Positions 17,024-26,341 are shown, counted from the first letter of the stretch. The stretch: 64,000 nucleotides of DNA from an uncultured Magnetospirillum sp. (GCF_903853455.1 NZ_CAINTR010000170.1:1-64000), one strand, 5' to 3'. Notes: generated from the sequence alone by a model not told the origin. Translations and numbers: made by a program.

Positions 17024-19033
17024 ATGCCATCCATCTCTTTGACCGTCAAAACACGGATTTTCATCGCTGTCGGCCTGGTGGGGCTGGCGGCGGTGGTCAT
17101 GGCCGTCATCGGCATCCGCTCCATGACGACCTATCACGACCACGTCATCGAAATGGAAAGTGCCTCCAAGCGCGCGGTTCTCGGCGAGCGGGTCAACGGG
17201 CTGATCAACGCGGTGGTGATGGATTCGCGCGGCGTCTATATGAGCCGGGACGCCAAGGAGGCGGAAAAGTTCGCGCCGGCCATCCTAGGGAACGTGGCCG
17301 AGATCCGCCGCCTGATGGGGGAATGGACGGCGATGCTGCCCGAGGCCGAGCGCCAGAGCACCGCCGCCGCCGCCGCCCGCGCCGCCGAATTCGCCGACTT
17401 CCGCGCCGAGCTGGTGCGCCTGGGGCGCGAGACCGGAACTGCCGAGGCGCGGGCCTTCGGCGACAACGACGCCAACCGCGCCAACCGGCAGGCCTTGAAC
17501 GTGGAGATCGAGGCCTTGGCCGCCGCCAACACCGTCCATGTCTCGGCGGTGACCCAGGGGTTGGAGGGGTTCTATTCCGACCGTCTCCAGGCCATGATCT
17601 GGACGGCGGTCATCGGTCTGACCGCCGGCTGGGGCTGGGCCTTCTGGACGGCGCAGCGGCGGGTGTGCGGCCCCATCGCCCGGTTGACGGCGACCATGAA
17701 GCGTCTGGCGGCCGGCGATCTAGCGGTGGAGATCCCGTCGGCGACCGCCCGTGACGAGATCGGCGACATGGCCCGCACCATCCGGGTGTTCCGCGACGCC
17801 ATGCAAGACGCCGAGGGGCTGCGCCGCGCCCAGGAGGACGAACGCCGTCGGGCCGAGGTGGAAAAGGTCTCCGCCCTGCGCAACATGGCGGAAACCGTCG
17901 AGTTGGAAACCCGTGCCGCCGTCGAGCAGGTGGCGGCCCAGACCACGTTGATGTCGGAGAATGCGGGACACATGGCCACCTCCGCCGCCGCCGTCGGCGA
18001 CAACAGCCAGAATGTCGCCGCCGCCGCCGGCCAGGCGCTCAGCAATGTTCAGACGGTGGCCTCCGCCGCCGAACAGCTCAGCGCCTCCATCCGCGAGATC
18101 GGCAACCAGATCGCCGCCGCCGGCCGCATCACCGGCGGCGCCGTCGCCGCCGCCGGCCGGGCGCAGGACACCATTTCCCGACTGGCCTCGGCGGTGAACC
18201 GCATCGGCGAGGTCGCCCATCTGATCAACGACATCGCGTCACAGACCAATCTTCTCGCCCTCAACGCCACCATCGAGGCGGCAAGAGCGGGTGACGCAGG
18301 AAAAGGCTTCGCCGTGGTGGCCAACGAGGTCAAGCATCTGGCCAGTCAGACCGCCAAGGCCACCGAGGAGATTTCGGGCCAGATCGCCGAGGTCCAGGCC
18401 GCCACCGCCGAGGCGGTGGCGTCGGTGACCGACATCACCTCCGCCATCCGCGACGTGGAAAGCGTGTCCACCGCCGTCGCCGGGGCCATCCAGCAGCAGG
18501 AAGCCGCCACCGCCGACATCGCCCGCAACGTGGCGGAGACCTCCTCCGCCGCCCATGACGTGGCGGCAAGCATCGCCAACGTTTCGGGCGAGGCCAGCGC
18601 CACCGGCCAGCGCGCCGCCGAGGTCAACGGCATTTCGGAGGACGTGGCCCGCAGCATCGACGACCTGCGCGGCGTCATCATCCGGGTGGTGCGGACCGCC
18701 ACCAAGGAGGTGGACCGCCGGCATCAGCCCCGCTACGGCCTGGGCCTTGCGGGAACCCTCACCATGGACGGCCAGAGCATCCCGGTGGTGCTGGACGAGA
18801 TCGCCGAGGACGGATTGACGGTCAGCGGCGCCGATGTCTGCCCCACCACTCCCGGTATCCGGGTCGAGGTCGCCATCGAAGGCTGCCCGGTGCCGCTTTC
18901 CATGATCGCCAAGGAATGCGACAAGGGCCGCCTGCATGGCCACCTGGATCTGTCCGCCGAAGTGGCGGAGCGCTGGCACGCTGAATTCCTGCGCCTCACC
19001 GCCGGTCATCTGCCGGAGCGGGAGGCGGCCTAA
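17024..19033 (+). CDS. Methyl-accepting chemotaxis protein with C-terminal PilZ domain
   Basis: About 669 residues. Order: TM1 (residues 10-34); a helical periplasmic sensor of about 160 residues; TM2 ([16 protein letters not shown]); HAMP ([21 protein letters not shown]); and a cytoplasmic coiled coil with the signalling hairpin around [23 protein letters not shown]. It then adds a PilZ domain that starts at RRHQPRY and continues with a short beta barrel. The Arg-x3-Arg motif of c-di-GMP-binding PilZ proteins is present, so receptor output may respond to c-di-GMP. GGGGAG lies seven bases before the ATG. The 3' end overlaps the convergent cheB by four bases. Confidence 0.92.
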   Translation: MPSISLTVKTRIFIAVGLVGLAAVVMAVIGIRSMTTYHDHVIEMESASKRAVLGERVNGLINAVVMDSRGVYMSRDAKEAEKFAPAILGNVAEIRRLMGEWTAMLPEAERQSTAAAAARAAEFADFRAELVRLGRETGTAEARAFGDNDANRANRQALNVEIEALAAANTVHVSAVTQGLEGFYSDRLQAMIWTAVIGLTAGWGWAFWTAQRRVCGPIARLTATMKRLAAGDLAVEIPSATARDEIGDMARTIRVFRDAMQDAEGLRRAQEDERRRAEVEKVSALRNMAETVELETRAAVEQVAAQTTLMSENAGHMATSAAAVGDNSQNVAAAAGQALSNVQTVASAAEQLSASIREIGNQIAAAGRITGGAVAAAGRAQDTISRLASAVNRIGEVAHLINDIASQTNLLALNATIEAARAGDAGKGFAVVANEVKHLASQTAKATEEISGQIAEVQAATAEAVASVTDITSAIRDVESVSTAVAGAIQQQEAATADIARNVAETSSAAHDVAASIANVSGEASATGQRAAEVNGISEDVARSIDDLRGVIIRVVRTATKEVDRRHQPRYGLGLAGTLTMDGQSIPVVLDEIAEDGLTVSGADVCPTTPGIRVEVAIEGCPVPLSMIAKECDKGRLHGHLDLSAEVAERWHAEFLRLTAGHLPEREAA

Positions 19034-20169
19034 CCGCCCACCGTCTTGCGGATCAGGGTGCCGATCTCGGGCAGGGGCAGGATGGCCTTGCACAATCCGG
19101 TGGCCGCCGCCGCCGCCGGCATGCCGTAGACGACGCAGGTCGCCTCGTCCTGGGCGTAGAGCAGGCCGCCGGCCTTGGCGATGACGGCGCCGCCCTTGCC
19201 GCCGTCGCTGCCCATGCCGGTCAGCACGATGGCCATCACCTTGGCGCCATAGGCGGCGGAGACGCTGCGGAACAGGGGGTCCACCGCCGGCTTGCAGAAA
19301 TTCTCCGGCGGGTCGTCGGTGATCTTGATGAAGCGGTCGGCGCCGCGCTTTTCCACCAGCATGTGCTTGCCGCCCGGCGCGATGTAGATGTGACCGGCCT
19401 CCACCTTCTCGCCGTCCTTGCCTTCGGCGGCGGGCAAGCCGCTGGAACTGGCCATGTGCTCGGCCAGGATGCCGGTGAAGGTGGGCGGCATGTGCTGGGT
19501 GATCAGGATGGGGATGCGCGGACGCACGCCCTTGAGCTTGGTGGCGATGTCGAACAGGGCCTGCGGCCCGCCGGTGCTCGATCCGATGACCAGGACCTCC
19601 ACCGCGCCCATGGCCGGGGCGGTGGCGGTGGTCGGGGCGGCGGGGCGCGGCGGCGGCGCGGGGATGGCGGGGCGAGCCGGCAGGCCCGGTGCCGCTGGAG
19701 GCGGCGGCGGGCGCAGCCGCCGGGCGGCCAGGCTCTTGATCTTGTCGATCAGCTCGCGCTTGAAGCTGCCGGTTCCCGACATGTCGGAACTGGCCGAGGG
19801 CTTGGGAATGTAGTCGGCGGCGCCGGCCTTCAGTGCCTGGAAGGTGAAGGTGGCGCCGCGCTGGGTCAGCGACGACAGCATGATCACCTTGATCCCTGGC
19901 ACGGCCCGCAGGATTCCGGGCAGGGCGGTGATGCCGTCCATCACCGGCATCTCGATGTCGAGGACCACCACGTCCACCGGAGTGCGCGCCAGGGTGGCGA
20001 TGGCCTGCTCGCCGTTGGAGGCCTGGGCCGCCACCGTGATGAGCGGTTCCTCCGCCAGGATGCGGGCCACCAGTCCCCGCACGATGGCGGAATCATCGAC
20101 CAGCATCACCTTGATGGAGCCAGGAGGAGCGGAGCCGGCGGAAAAGGAGGGCGATGGCCCGAGACTCAT
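19030..20169 (-). CDS. cheB: Chemoreceptor methylesterase/deamidase CheB
   Basis: A 379-residue protein. The N-terminal receiver ([36 protein letters not shown]) is joined by a long Pro/Ala linker to the catalytic domain with [21 protein letters not shown] and LTGMGSDGG, which give the Ser-His-Asp triad. It demethylates receptor glutamates when phosphorylated. It converges on the chemoreceptor gene next door, a probable substrate. No cheA, cheW or cheR is visible in the window, so the main chemotaxis operon is elsewhere or this is an isolated copy. Confidence 0.93.
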   Translation of the reverse strand: MSLGPSPSFSAGSAPPGSIKVMLVDDSAIVRGLVARILAEEPLITVAAQASNGEQAIATLARTPVDVVVLDIEMPVMDGITALPGILRAVPGIKVIMLSSLTQRGATFTFQALKAGAADYIPKPSASSDMSGTGSFKRELIDKIKSLAARRLRPPPPPAAPGLPARPAIPAPPPRPAAPTTATAPAMGAVEVLVIGSSTGGPQALFDIATKLKGVRPRIPILITQHMPPTFTGILAEHMASSSGLPAAEGKDGEKVEAGHIYIAPGGKHMLVEKRGADRFIKITDDPPENFCKPAVDPLFRSVSAAYGAKVMAIVLTGMGSDGGKGGAVIAKAGGLLYAQDEATCVVYGMPAAAAATGLCKAILPLPEIGTLIRKTVGG

Positions 20170-20305
20170 GATGCTCCGTCCAGATTTTACTTTTCTTAGG
20201 TGTGATGGTAGACGCGGCAATGGCCGCTTGTCCATCCGCTCCTATGCCGGTGGGACGGTTTATCGCGATTGACTCTATGACTTTGGTCGGTAACCATCCT
20301 CAATC

Positions 20306-20719
20306 ATGAAGATCGAATGGACCGATGCGTTCGAGACCGGAATCGCCGAGGTCGACCATGACCACCGGCGGTTGGTCGAACTGATCAACGAGCTTGACGC
20401 TATTTTGTCGGGCGGCGGCGATCTCGGCCGGGTGGGCGCCATCATCGATGCGCTGGTGGACTACGCCGATTACCACTTCCATCGGGAAGAGCGGCTGCTG
20501 GCGAGCGTCGGCTATGGCGAGGTTCAGGCTCACGCGGAGATCCACGCCCGGTTCGGTCAGTTCCTGGGCGAGATGATCGGCGCCTGCATGCTGGACCCGG
20601 CGCCCGAGACGGCGCGCAAGCTGAACGATTATCTGCGGTCCTGGCTGGTCGATCACATCCTGGTGGAAGACATGAAGTTCGCCGCCTTCATGCGCGGCCG
20701 AGCAGCGCCCCAGGGTTGA
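20306..20719 (+). CDS. Bacteriohaemerythrin
   Basis: A 137-residue four-helix protein with the full set of diiron ligands in order: HDHRRLV (first His/Asp helix), YHFHREERL, HAEIHARF, and WLVDHILVED near the C-terminus. It binds O2 at a non-haem diiron site and in magnetospirilla-like organisms is often tied to O2 sensing or storage. It is a free-standing single domain, transcribed alone on the plus strand. The C-terminal tail is short and basic. Confidence 0.92.
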   Translation: MKIEWTDAFETGIAEVDHDHRRLVELINELDAILSGGGDLGRVGAIIDALVDYADYHFHREERLLASVGYGEVQAHAEIHARFGQFLGEMIGACMLDPAPETARKLNDYLRSWLVDHILVEDMKFAAFMRGRAAPQG

Positions 20720-20731
20720 CCGCCCCTTTCC

Positions 20732-20902
20732 CTACATTTTCGGAAAAAAGGCGAAGCGTAGCGACGCGCGAATGAAGAATTCGCAGCTGTCGTTGGAATC
20801 CGGCCCGTGTGACCGCAGCGATATTTCGAGGGCTTTGCATGCATGCCCGACGCGATAGTAGCAGTCGGCACATTGGCGATGCATCTGATGAGCGCCGGAC
20901 AT
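20732..20902 (-). CDS. Cys-rich miniprotein, tandem copy 1
   Basis: A 56-residue protein. ATG at 20902 has AAGGAG six bases upstream; the ATG at 20908 is too close to it. It contains RQCADCYYRVGHAC (about residues 9-22) and then CEFFIRASLRFAFF near the C-terminus. It is clearly paralogous to the next gene on the same strand, with the shared pattern R-Q-C-A-D-C-Y-x3-G-H-x-C and a terminal C-x-x-F-I-R-x-S-L. The Cys/His arrangement could bind a metal. I do not recognise a named family. The clear ribosome site and the paralogue support a real gene. Confidence 0.7.
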   Translation of the reverse strand: MSGAHQMHRQCADCYYRVGHACKALEISLRSHGPDSNDSCEFFIRASLRFAFFPKM

Positions 20903-21010
20903 CCGCATCTCCTTTCTGCGAGGACGGCGGGAGCATAGCGATCTTTTCGGCAAGTGGTATGACAAGGCGGTTAAGATCAGGAGCCAGAGCGGAATCGCTT
21001 CGGTATCTTT

Positions 21011-21208
21011 CTACCAGGGGGTGGCCGGAAACGGCCGGCGGTCGCGATCTTGGAAAAAGTTGAACAGCGAGCCGCGAATGAAGGCCTTGCAGGTCAAGGT
21101 CTCGCCGCCGGATCGCCGCACCGGCGGCTGTGGCCGGATCTGGCAGCTATGGCCGATCCAGTGATAGCAGTCGGCGCATTGCCGATATGTCTGGGGGTGC
21201 CTGCCCAT
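21011..21208 (-). CDS. Cys-rich miniprotein, tandem copy 2
   Basis: A 65-residue protein with GAGGAGGGG just upstream of the ATG at 21208. It contains RQCADCYHWIGHSC near residues 9-22 and TCKAFIRGSLFNFF near residue 40, matching copy 1 in both blocks while the linker differs. Four Cys and a conserved His suggest a small zinc- or iron-binding knuckle. The two copies are about 110 bases apart on the same strand, between a haemerythrin gene and YceI/cytochrome b561 genes. Function unknown. Confidence 0.72.
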   Translation of the reverse strand: MGRHPQTYRQCADCYHWIGHSCQIRPQPPVRRSGGETLTCKAFIRGSLFNFFQDRDRRPFPATPW

Positions 21209-21324
21209 CTGCCCCTCCTCGGGTGCCATGACGGGACAGGTATAGCATGTTGCGGTGCAGCATGCCTTGCAGCGCGATGAAGCTTTGATGATGTTGGCGG
21301 AGGGGCGTTTTTTCCCCCCTCCTG

Positions 21325-21885
21325 TCAGGGCTTGCTGGTGGCGACGAGGTCGATGGTGACCGCCACGTTCAGCGCCACCATGTCGGCGGCCTTCCACGGT
21401 CCCTGGCCGACACCGTAATCGGTGCGGACCAGGTCGAGCTTGCCCTTGGCGTGGGCGGCGGGACCGGCGACGTCCAGGGTGAAGGGCAGAACCACGTCCT
21501 TCTTGACGCCGCGAATGCTGAGGCTGCCCACCGCCTCGAAGGCGTTGCCGCCCTTGGGGCGGAAGCTGGTGGCTTCGAACCGGGCCTGGGGGAAGGTCTT
21601 GGCGTCGAACCAATCGGCCTGGGGCAGCGACTCGTCTTTTTGCAGGTCGCCGGTGGCGGCGCTGGCCATGTCGATCTCGACCACCGCCGTGCCGGCGGTG
21701 GGGTTGGCCGGGTCGAAGACGATCCGGGCGGTCCAGCGGCTGAACCGGCCTTCGAAGGGGCTGCCCGCCTGGCTGCCGGTGAAGCCCAGCCGGCTTTTGG
21801 CCGGGTCCACCGTCCAATCGGCGGCCTGGGCGGCGCCGGCTCCCAGCAGGGCGGCGGCGAGGGCGAGGGTCGGAACGAGCTTCAT
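21325..21885 (-). CDS. YceI-family periplasmic protein (copy 1)
   Basis: A 186-residue protein with a signal peptide (LALAAALLGAGAAQA-AD). The mature part has the YceI lipocalin-like pattern: WTVDPAKSRLGFTGSQ, FEGRFSRW, and near the end RTDYGVGQGPW. The family forms a beta barrel that binds isoprenoid chains. It starts six bases after the cytochrome b561 gene, so the two are co-transcribed, a common pairing that suggests a quinone-linked redox role. Confidence 0.88.
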   Translation of the reverse strand: MKLVPTLALAAALLGAGAAQAADWTVDPAKSRLGFTGSQAGSPFEGRFSRWTARIVFDPANPTAGTAVVEIDMASAATGDLQKDESLPQADWFDAKTFPQARFEATSFRPKGGNAFEAVGSLSIRGVKKDVVLPFTLDVAGPAAHAKGKLDLVRTDYGVGQGPWKAADMVALNVAVTIDLVATSKP

Positions 21886-21890
21886 CGTGG

Positions 21891-22442
21891 TCACTTTCTT
21901 CCGAAGTGGGGCAGCATGCGGCGCAGCACGTCGTCGCCCAGCAGGTGATGGTGGCGCAACGCCGCTCCCACATGCCCCACCAGGGTAAGGATGATGATCC
22001 AGGCGCCGGTGGCGTGCAGCAGTTTGGCCGTGTCGTTCAAGTTGCGCGGCAGCGGCAGGTGGGGGAGCGGGATCGTTCCGTAAAGGACGGTGGGGATGTT
22101 GAAGGGCGAGGTGGAGACCACCGCCCATCCCAGCAGCGGCATGACGAACATCAGGACGTACAGGGCGGCGTGGCCGGCATGGGCCGCCAGCTTTTCCCAG
22201 GGCGGCATGGTGTCGGGCAGGGGCGGCGGCCGGTGGGCCAGCCGCCAGCCCAGCCGCAGCAGCGCCAGCGCCAGCACGGTGATGCCCACCGACTTGTGGC
22301 CCTGGTAGAGCTGGAACTGCAACGGCGAACCGGGCTTCAAGGCGGTCATGGTGAAGCCGACCGCCAGCAGTCCCAGGATCATGGCCGCCATCGCCCAATG
22401 CAGGGTGATGGCGACCGCGTCATAGCGTTTGGGTGAGACCAT
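21891..22442 (-). CDS. Cytochrome b561-family membrane protein
   Basis: A 183-residue membrane protein with four hydrophobic segments. The haem-ligand histidines of the family are present: ITLHWAMAAM in TM1, QGHKSVG before TM2, and GHVGAALRHH in TM4. It probably carries electrons between quinol and a periplasmic acceptor. It sits just upstream of, and is co-transcribed with, a YceI protein. The start at 22442 is 14 bases from a perfect 11-bp inverted repeat that may act as an operator or leader hairpin. Confidence 0.9.
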   Translation of the reverse strand: MVSPKRYDAVAITLHWAMAAMILGLLAVGFTMTALKPGSPLQFQLYQGHKSVGITVLALALLRLGWRLAHRPPPLPDTMPPWEKLAAHAGHAALYVLMFVMPLLGWAVVSTSPFNIPTVLYGTIPLPHLPLPRNLNDTAKLLHATGAWIIILTLVGHVGAALRHHHLLGDDVLRRMLPHFGRK

Positions 22443-22456
22443 GTTTCCAATCCGAC

Positions 22457-22482
22457 GGTCGGATGAAATCGTTCATCCGACC
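22457..22482. promoter_or_regulatory. Perfect 11-bp inverted repeat upstream of cytochrome b561
   Basis: GGTCGGATGAA and TTCATCCGACC are exact reverse complements with a four-base loop, ATCG. The repeat lies 14 bases upstream of the minus-strand cytochrome b561 start and abuts the next repeat element on its right. It may be an operator, a 5'-UTR hairpin, or the outer stem of that repeat element. Confidence 0.45.
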
Positions 22483-22562
22483 GGAGGCAAGGCCGAGGGC
22501 CGCCGCCACGCGTGTGGCGAAAGCCAAGGGATGCGCAGCCATCCCGCCCGGCGATTGAGGGG
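22482..22562 (+). repeat. Intergenic structured element, copy A (GCCAAG-hairpin-CGCCCGGCGA)
   Basis: Contains GGAGGCAAGGCCG, a hairpin GCCAC/GTGGC, then GCCAAG (22523-22528), a stem GGATG/CATCC (22529-22533 with 22540-22544), the box CGCCCGGCGA (22545-22554) and TTGAGGGG. Copies B, C and D share the boxes, but each has a different stem sequence that still pairs. Confidence 0.7.
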
Positions 22563-22573
22563 CAAGCAAGGGA

Positions 22574-23185
22574 TTACGGCTGGCGGATGAATTCGCCGCT
22601 GATGGTCAGCGTCACTTCGTCGCCCACCATCGGCGCGGCGTAGCTGACGCCGAAGTCGGTCCGCTTCAGCTTGGCGGTGGCGTTGAAGCCGATCTCGTAG
22701 TTCTTGCTCATGGGATTGACGCCGCCGCCGTTGAAGGTGGTGTCCAGCGTCACCGCCTTGGTCACGCCGTGCAGGGTCAATTCGCCGGTGACCTTGCCGG
22801 TGGTGGGGCCGGTGACCTCGATGGCGGTGCTCTTGAAGGTGGCGGTGGGGAACTTGGCGACGTCGAACATCTCGGCCGACTTCATATGGGCGTCCAGCTT
22901 GGGCACGAAGGTGTCGATGTGGTCCAGGTTGACGGTGACGTTCAGGGCGCTCTTGGCGGGGGCCTTGGGATCGAAGTCCAGCTTGGCGTCGAAGTCGCTG
23001 AACAGACCGTAGGAGGTGGAGAAGCCGAGATGGTTGAACGAGAAGATCACCTTGGCGTGGTTCTTGTCCACGGCGAAGTGGCCGCCTTCGACGGTGGCGA
23101 GGTCGGTGGAGGCCGCCGAGGCCGGAGTGGCGGCGGCAAGGGCGAAGACGACGGCGGCGGCAAAGGCGAAGGGCGCGGACTTCAT
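22574..23185 (-). CDS. YceI-family periplasmic protein (copy 2)
   Basis: A 203-residue protein with a signal peptide ending TPASA-AS. The body reads FAVDKNHAKVIFSFNHLGFS near residue 37, then FDAKLDFDP, LTLHGVTKAVTLD and KRTDFGVSYAAPMVGDEV. These are typical of the YceI barrel and closer to the Escherichia coli type than the first copy. It is separated from the cytochrome b561/YceI pair by a repeat element, so it is probably its own transcript. Start at 23185 by the signal peptide. Confidence 0.9.
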   Translation of the reverse strand: MKSAPFAFAAAVVFALAAATPASAASTDLATVEGGHFAVDKNHAKVIFSFNHLGFSTSYGLFSDFDAKLDFDPKAPAKSALNVTVNLDHIDTFVPKLDAHMKSAEMFDVAKFPTATFKSTAIEVTGPTTGKVTGELTLHGVTKAVTLDTTFNGGGVNPMSKNYEIGFNATAKLKRTDFGVSYAAPMVGDEVTLTISGEFIRQP

Positions 23186-23297
23186 GGTGGGAACCTCGTG
23201 AATAGGGAGAGTTGGCGGAAGTCTATACGTGAACCACTGTGGGACAATTAGGCATGATCGAAACATATTGTTTCGTCATGCGAGACAGCCAGGGCGC

Positions 23298-23693
23298 TCA
23301 CGCGATCTGGCCGTTGAGATGAAGATGAAAGGCGTGGTCGTCGGTGCGGATGTGATCGACCAGCCACTGCTTGAGCAGCAGCAAATCGGCCGAGATGGTG
23401 GAAAGTTCGCCCGAGGCGAAATCCGCCGTGACGCGGCGGGACTGTTGCATCAGCTTGTCGTGGGCGGCCTCGTGGGTGCCGATCTCGGGGTAGGCGTACA
23501 GCCGCATCAGCAGCTGTTCCGACATGAAGTGAACGTTGGTGTAGTCCACCAGCTGATACAGGATCGCCCGCAGCTGATCGTGGCTCTTGCCCAGGGCCAA
23601 TCCCTGCTCCAAGGCGAGGATCAGGCCCATCTGCACCTGGTGTTCGCGGTCCATGCCGGTGTTTCCGGCATCGAGATCGCTGTCTTGAGCCAT
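23298..23693 (-). CDS. Haemerythrin-like diiron protein
   Basis: A 131-residue four-helix protein with DREHQVQMGL, NVHFMSEQLLMRL, HEAAHDKLM and WLVDHIRTDDHAF. These supply most of the expected diiron ligands (HxxxE, HxxxH and HxxxxD patterns). GGGAGGG lies four bases before the ATG. It is more divergent than the haemerythrin at 20306. It may bind O2 or act as a redox-responsive regulator. It forms the right edge of a small block of redox genes. Confidence 0.82.
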   Translation of the reverse strand: MAQDSDLDAGNTGMDREHQVQMGLILALEQGLALGKSHDQLRAILYQLVDYTNVHFMSEQLLMRLYAYPEIGTHEAAHDKLMQQSRRVTADFASGELSTISADLLLLKQWLVDHIRTDDHAFHLHLNGQIA

Positions 23694-23942
23694 GGTTCCC
23701 TCCCTGCCGACCCGTTGCAGATATCTGGCCACGGCAAGGCAGGGTTTCAATGGGCGGAGGGTTTGCTCCAATTGGTCAAATAGCGGTCGAGGGCGGCAAT
23801 AAGCTCGATCAGAAGATACAAAGGCCCCTCCTGCGGGCGATGGTGCGGCGCAGCATAAATAAACAGGAGCGCTGGGATTTTCGTATGCAATGACCGCTCC
23901 CCACCCATGCAGGGTGGGAAATAGCAACCCGAAAGGGCTGGT

Positions 23943-25946
23943 TCAGACCTTTTTGTGAGGGCGTTTGGTGGAATGACGGCGGCTGCCGTCGTCGGGTGGC
24001 GGCAGCAGGATCGGTCGGCGCGGCAGAGTCTGCGCGTCCATGGCCCGCTCGATCAACTGGGCGGTGGCCAGCACTTCCGCCAGTTTGGCCCGCAGCATCT
24101 CCGTCGACAGGGCGGTGTCGTCCGATGGCCCGGCCGTCCGCTTCCTGCGCGGAGACGGCGACAGGGCACCGGCGCCGGCGGTGATGAAGGCATCGACCCA
24201 TTCGTCCAGCTTGGACTCGCGGATGCCCAGCGTGGCGGCGACGGAGGCTGCCGATTCGCCGCGCAGGACCTTGAGGACCGATTGGCGCTTGATCGCCTGG
24301 GTGATGGGGATGCGCTTGGATTTGGGCACCACCGTCAGGGCGGTGACCGACGCCTTGGCTTCGGCGGGCGGCGACGGCGGCCGTGCCGGTGGAATGACGA
24401 TCCGGCCGGTGGCGGTGGGCATGGGGGGCTTGGGAGCCGCGGCCGGCTGACCCGGTGGCGGCAGGGTGATCCGGCCGGTGACGGTGGTGGCGGTGGGCGT
24501 CGCGGCGGCCGGTGGCGGCGGCGCAGCCTGGGCCAGGACCGGCAGCGGGTTCATGGCGACACTCGGCAGCGGCGCCCGTGATCCGGGCGGAAGCTGCCGG
24601 GCGGCGGTGCCGACCATGGGCGGAACCTCGCGGGTGGCGACGGTGCCGATCCCGCCGGGGCTTTGGAACGGCGGCGTGCCGGACCTCAGGTGTTGGCTGG
24701 GCGCGATGGCGCGGCGGCCGGTCGGGGGGGCGGCGATCTGCTGCCGTGGCGGCGCGAGGGGGGGCGGCGCGAGGGGAGCTGGCACCGGCGCGGCTTGTAC
24801 CGGCGCGACCGCCGCTGCCATGGCCGCGATCTCCGCTTCGGTGGCGGGGCGCCGGACCGGCGTGATGCGGGCGAGAGGCTGCTCCGCTTCCGCCGGATTG
24901 GCGGGGGGCGGCGGCTGCAGCTTCTCGGCGATCTTCTTCACCTCCTCGAGGGCGGTGGTGGCCGCCTCGATGATGGGAGGGTAGCCATGGCTGGCGGCGA
25001 CGCGGTCGAGCAGCGTCCGGTTCGCCTCCACCGTGGCGAGGGTGTCGGCGCCACGGCCGCCGGCATCCTGGACGAATTTGCGCATGCGATGAGGGATGCG
25101 GCGCAAGATGCCCTGGCGGCGATTGGACAGGACCTTGAAGTTCAGGACGTCGCACAAGATGTCGGAGTGGCGGGCGGGCGGCAGCGATTCGAACAGGAAC
25201 TCGATCAGTTCGACCTCGCCGAACTCCAGGCACAGGAAGGTTTGCTGGCTTCTCTGCCAATTGGTGATGAATTGAGAGACCGCCGCCAGCTGCGCCGCCA
25301 TCTCGTCCTCGAACATCACCGGGTCGAGCATGCGCCAGGCGCGGACCGTCGCCAGCGGCAGATGGGCGGGGGTTCCGAAACGGTCGGCCAGGTGCCGGGC
25401 GACAGCCAGCAGGGCGCGACTGCTCTGGGCGTCGGCTCCCAGCGAGGCGAAGCAATCCCTCACCATGTCCGCGACCTTGAAGTCGTTGGCCGGCGGCGGC
25501 GTGCTCAGCAGCACCGCCAGGGCGGCCGTGTCGTCGGGCCGAGTGTCGTGGCCCTTGGCGGGCATGTTCGCCATGGCCCGCTCGACGACGGCCGCCACTT
25601 CGTCGGCGGGCATGGCCGCCGACGCTGTCGGCGCGGGCTTGGCCGGAGGGGCGTGGAAGACGCCGTCGGCAAGGCGGCCGTGGCTGGGGGCTTCGGGGTG
25701 CAGGGTGACAAGCCGCGCCATGGCCGACCCCGGGCGGCGGCGCAGACGACCAAGCAATCCGACGCCGAGGACCAATCCTTCGATCACCAGGATCGCGGCA
25801 CGGCCAAGGGCGGTCAGGCCGCCCGAGACGACGGCCGTCGCCGTCATGACCAGGACGAGCAGGGGAGCCCATATCCAGACGCCGAAACCGGTGGGATGGG
25901 CGACATCCGCCAGGCGTTCCGCCGCCGGTGACAGGTTCGGCGCCAT
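23943..25946 (-). CDS. Membrane protein with long Pro/Ala-rich region and C-terminal helix-turn-helix-like segment
   Basis: A 667-residue protein of no family I recognise. Residues 20-65 hold two membrane segments. Residues 115-310 form a helical domain (DILCDVLNFKVLSNRRQGIL, HRMRKFVQDAGG). Residues 330-540 are low-complexity Pro/Ala/Thr with repeated VTGRI and ATGRI motifs. Residues 555-600 read IKRQSVLKVLRGESAASVAA and LGIRESKLDEWVDAF, very like a transposase-type helix-turn-helix. No ribosome site is seen before the ATG, so the start is uncertain. It could tether a DNA-binding or oligomerising head to the membrane, but that is speculation. Confidence 0.7.
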   Translation of the reverse strand: MAPNLSPAAERLADVAHPTGFGVWIWAPLLVLVMTATAVVSGGLTALGRAAILVIEGLVLGVGLLGRLRRRPGSAMARLVTLHPEAPSHGRLADGVFHAPPAKPAPTASAAMPADEVAAVVERAMANMPAKGHDTRPDDTAALAVLLSTPPPANDFKVADMVRDCFASLGADAQSSRALLAVARHLADRFGTPAHLPLATVRAWRMLDPVMFEDEMAAQLAAVSQFITNWQRSQQTFLCLEFGEVELIEFLFESLPPARHSDILCDVLNFKVLSNRRQGILRRIPHRMRKFVQDAGGRGADTLATVEANRTLLDRVAASHGYPPIIEAATTALEEVKKIAEKLQPPPPANPAEAEQPLARITPVRRPATEAEIAAMAAAVAPVQAAPVPAPLAPPPLAPPRQQIAAPPTGRRAIAPSQHLRSGTPPFQSPGGIGTVATREVPPMVGTAARQLPPGSRAPLPSVAMNPLPVLAQAAPPPPAAATPTATTVTGRITLPPPGQPAAAPKPPMPTATGRIVIPPARPPSPPAEAKASVTALTVVPKSKRIPITQAIKRQSVLKVLRGESAASVAATLGIRESKLDEWVDAFITAGAGALSPSPRRKRTAGPSDDTALSTEMLRAKLAEVLATAQLIERAMDAQTLPRRPILLPPPDDGSRRHSTKRPHKKV

Positions 25947-26341
25947 GGCGGAGCGGCGGGCGCGGTCCCCGGTCCGCCGCGGCTGAAGCGGGTCGCGCCC
26001 TTCCGCCCAGTGCAGCCGGTATGCCTGGTAGCGGGGGGGGGGACGTGCGTTTCATGTCGCCTTTGATACGCATCCGCTCAATATGACCTACAATCGCTGG
26101 AGGATGCAACCTAGTCAGGAGGCTTGGTCCTGCTCGTTGAATCCGCCTTAAGTCGTCACGGAAGACGCGATCTCGGCATCCTGGCAGACGACGGCCAAGA
26201 CATAATCTCGATCAGACAAGACTTCCATGCTCCGGCCGATGTCCATCTCCCCGGATTCGATTGTGGCCGATCCTGCCGGTCCGATGGTTGATGCTTTCTG
26301 TCATCATATGTTAATCTGTCGGGGACGCTTGGGGACGGAAA
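25947..26341. other. 395-bp intergenic region with a G10 tract
   Basis: This region lies between divergently transcribed genes and has no convincing reading frame. A run of ten G (26033-26042) sits about 90 bases upstream of the minus-strand gene. The right part (26100-26330) has mixed composition and should hold the promoter of the PhnD-like/kinase pair. No clear -35/-10 was identified. Confidence 0.45.
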
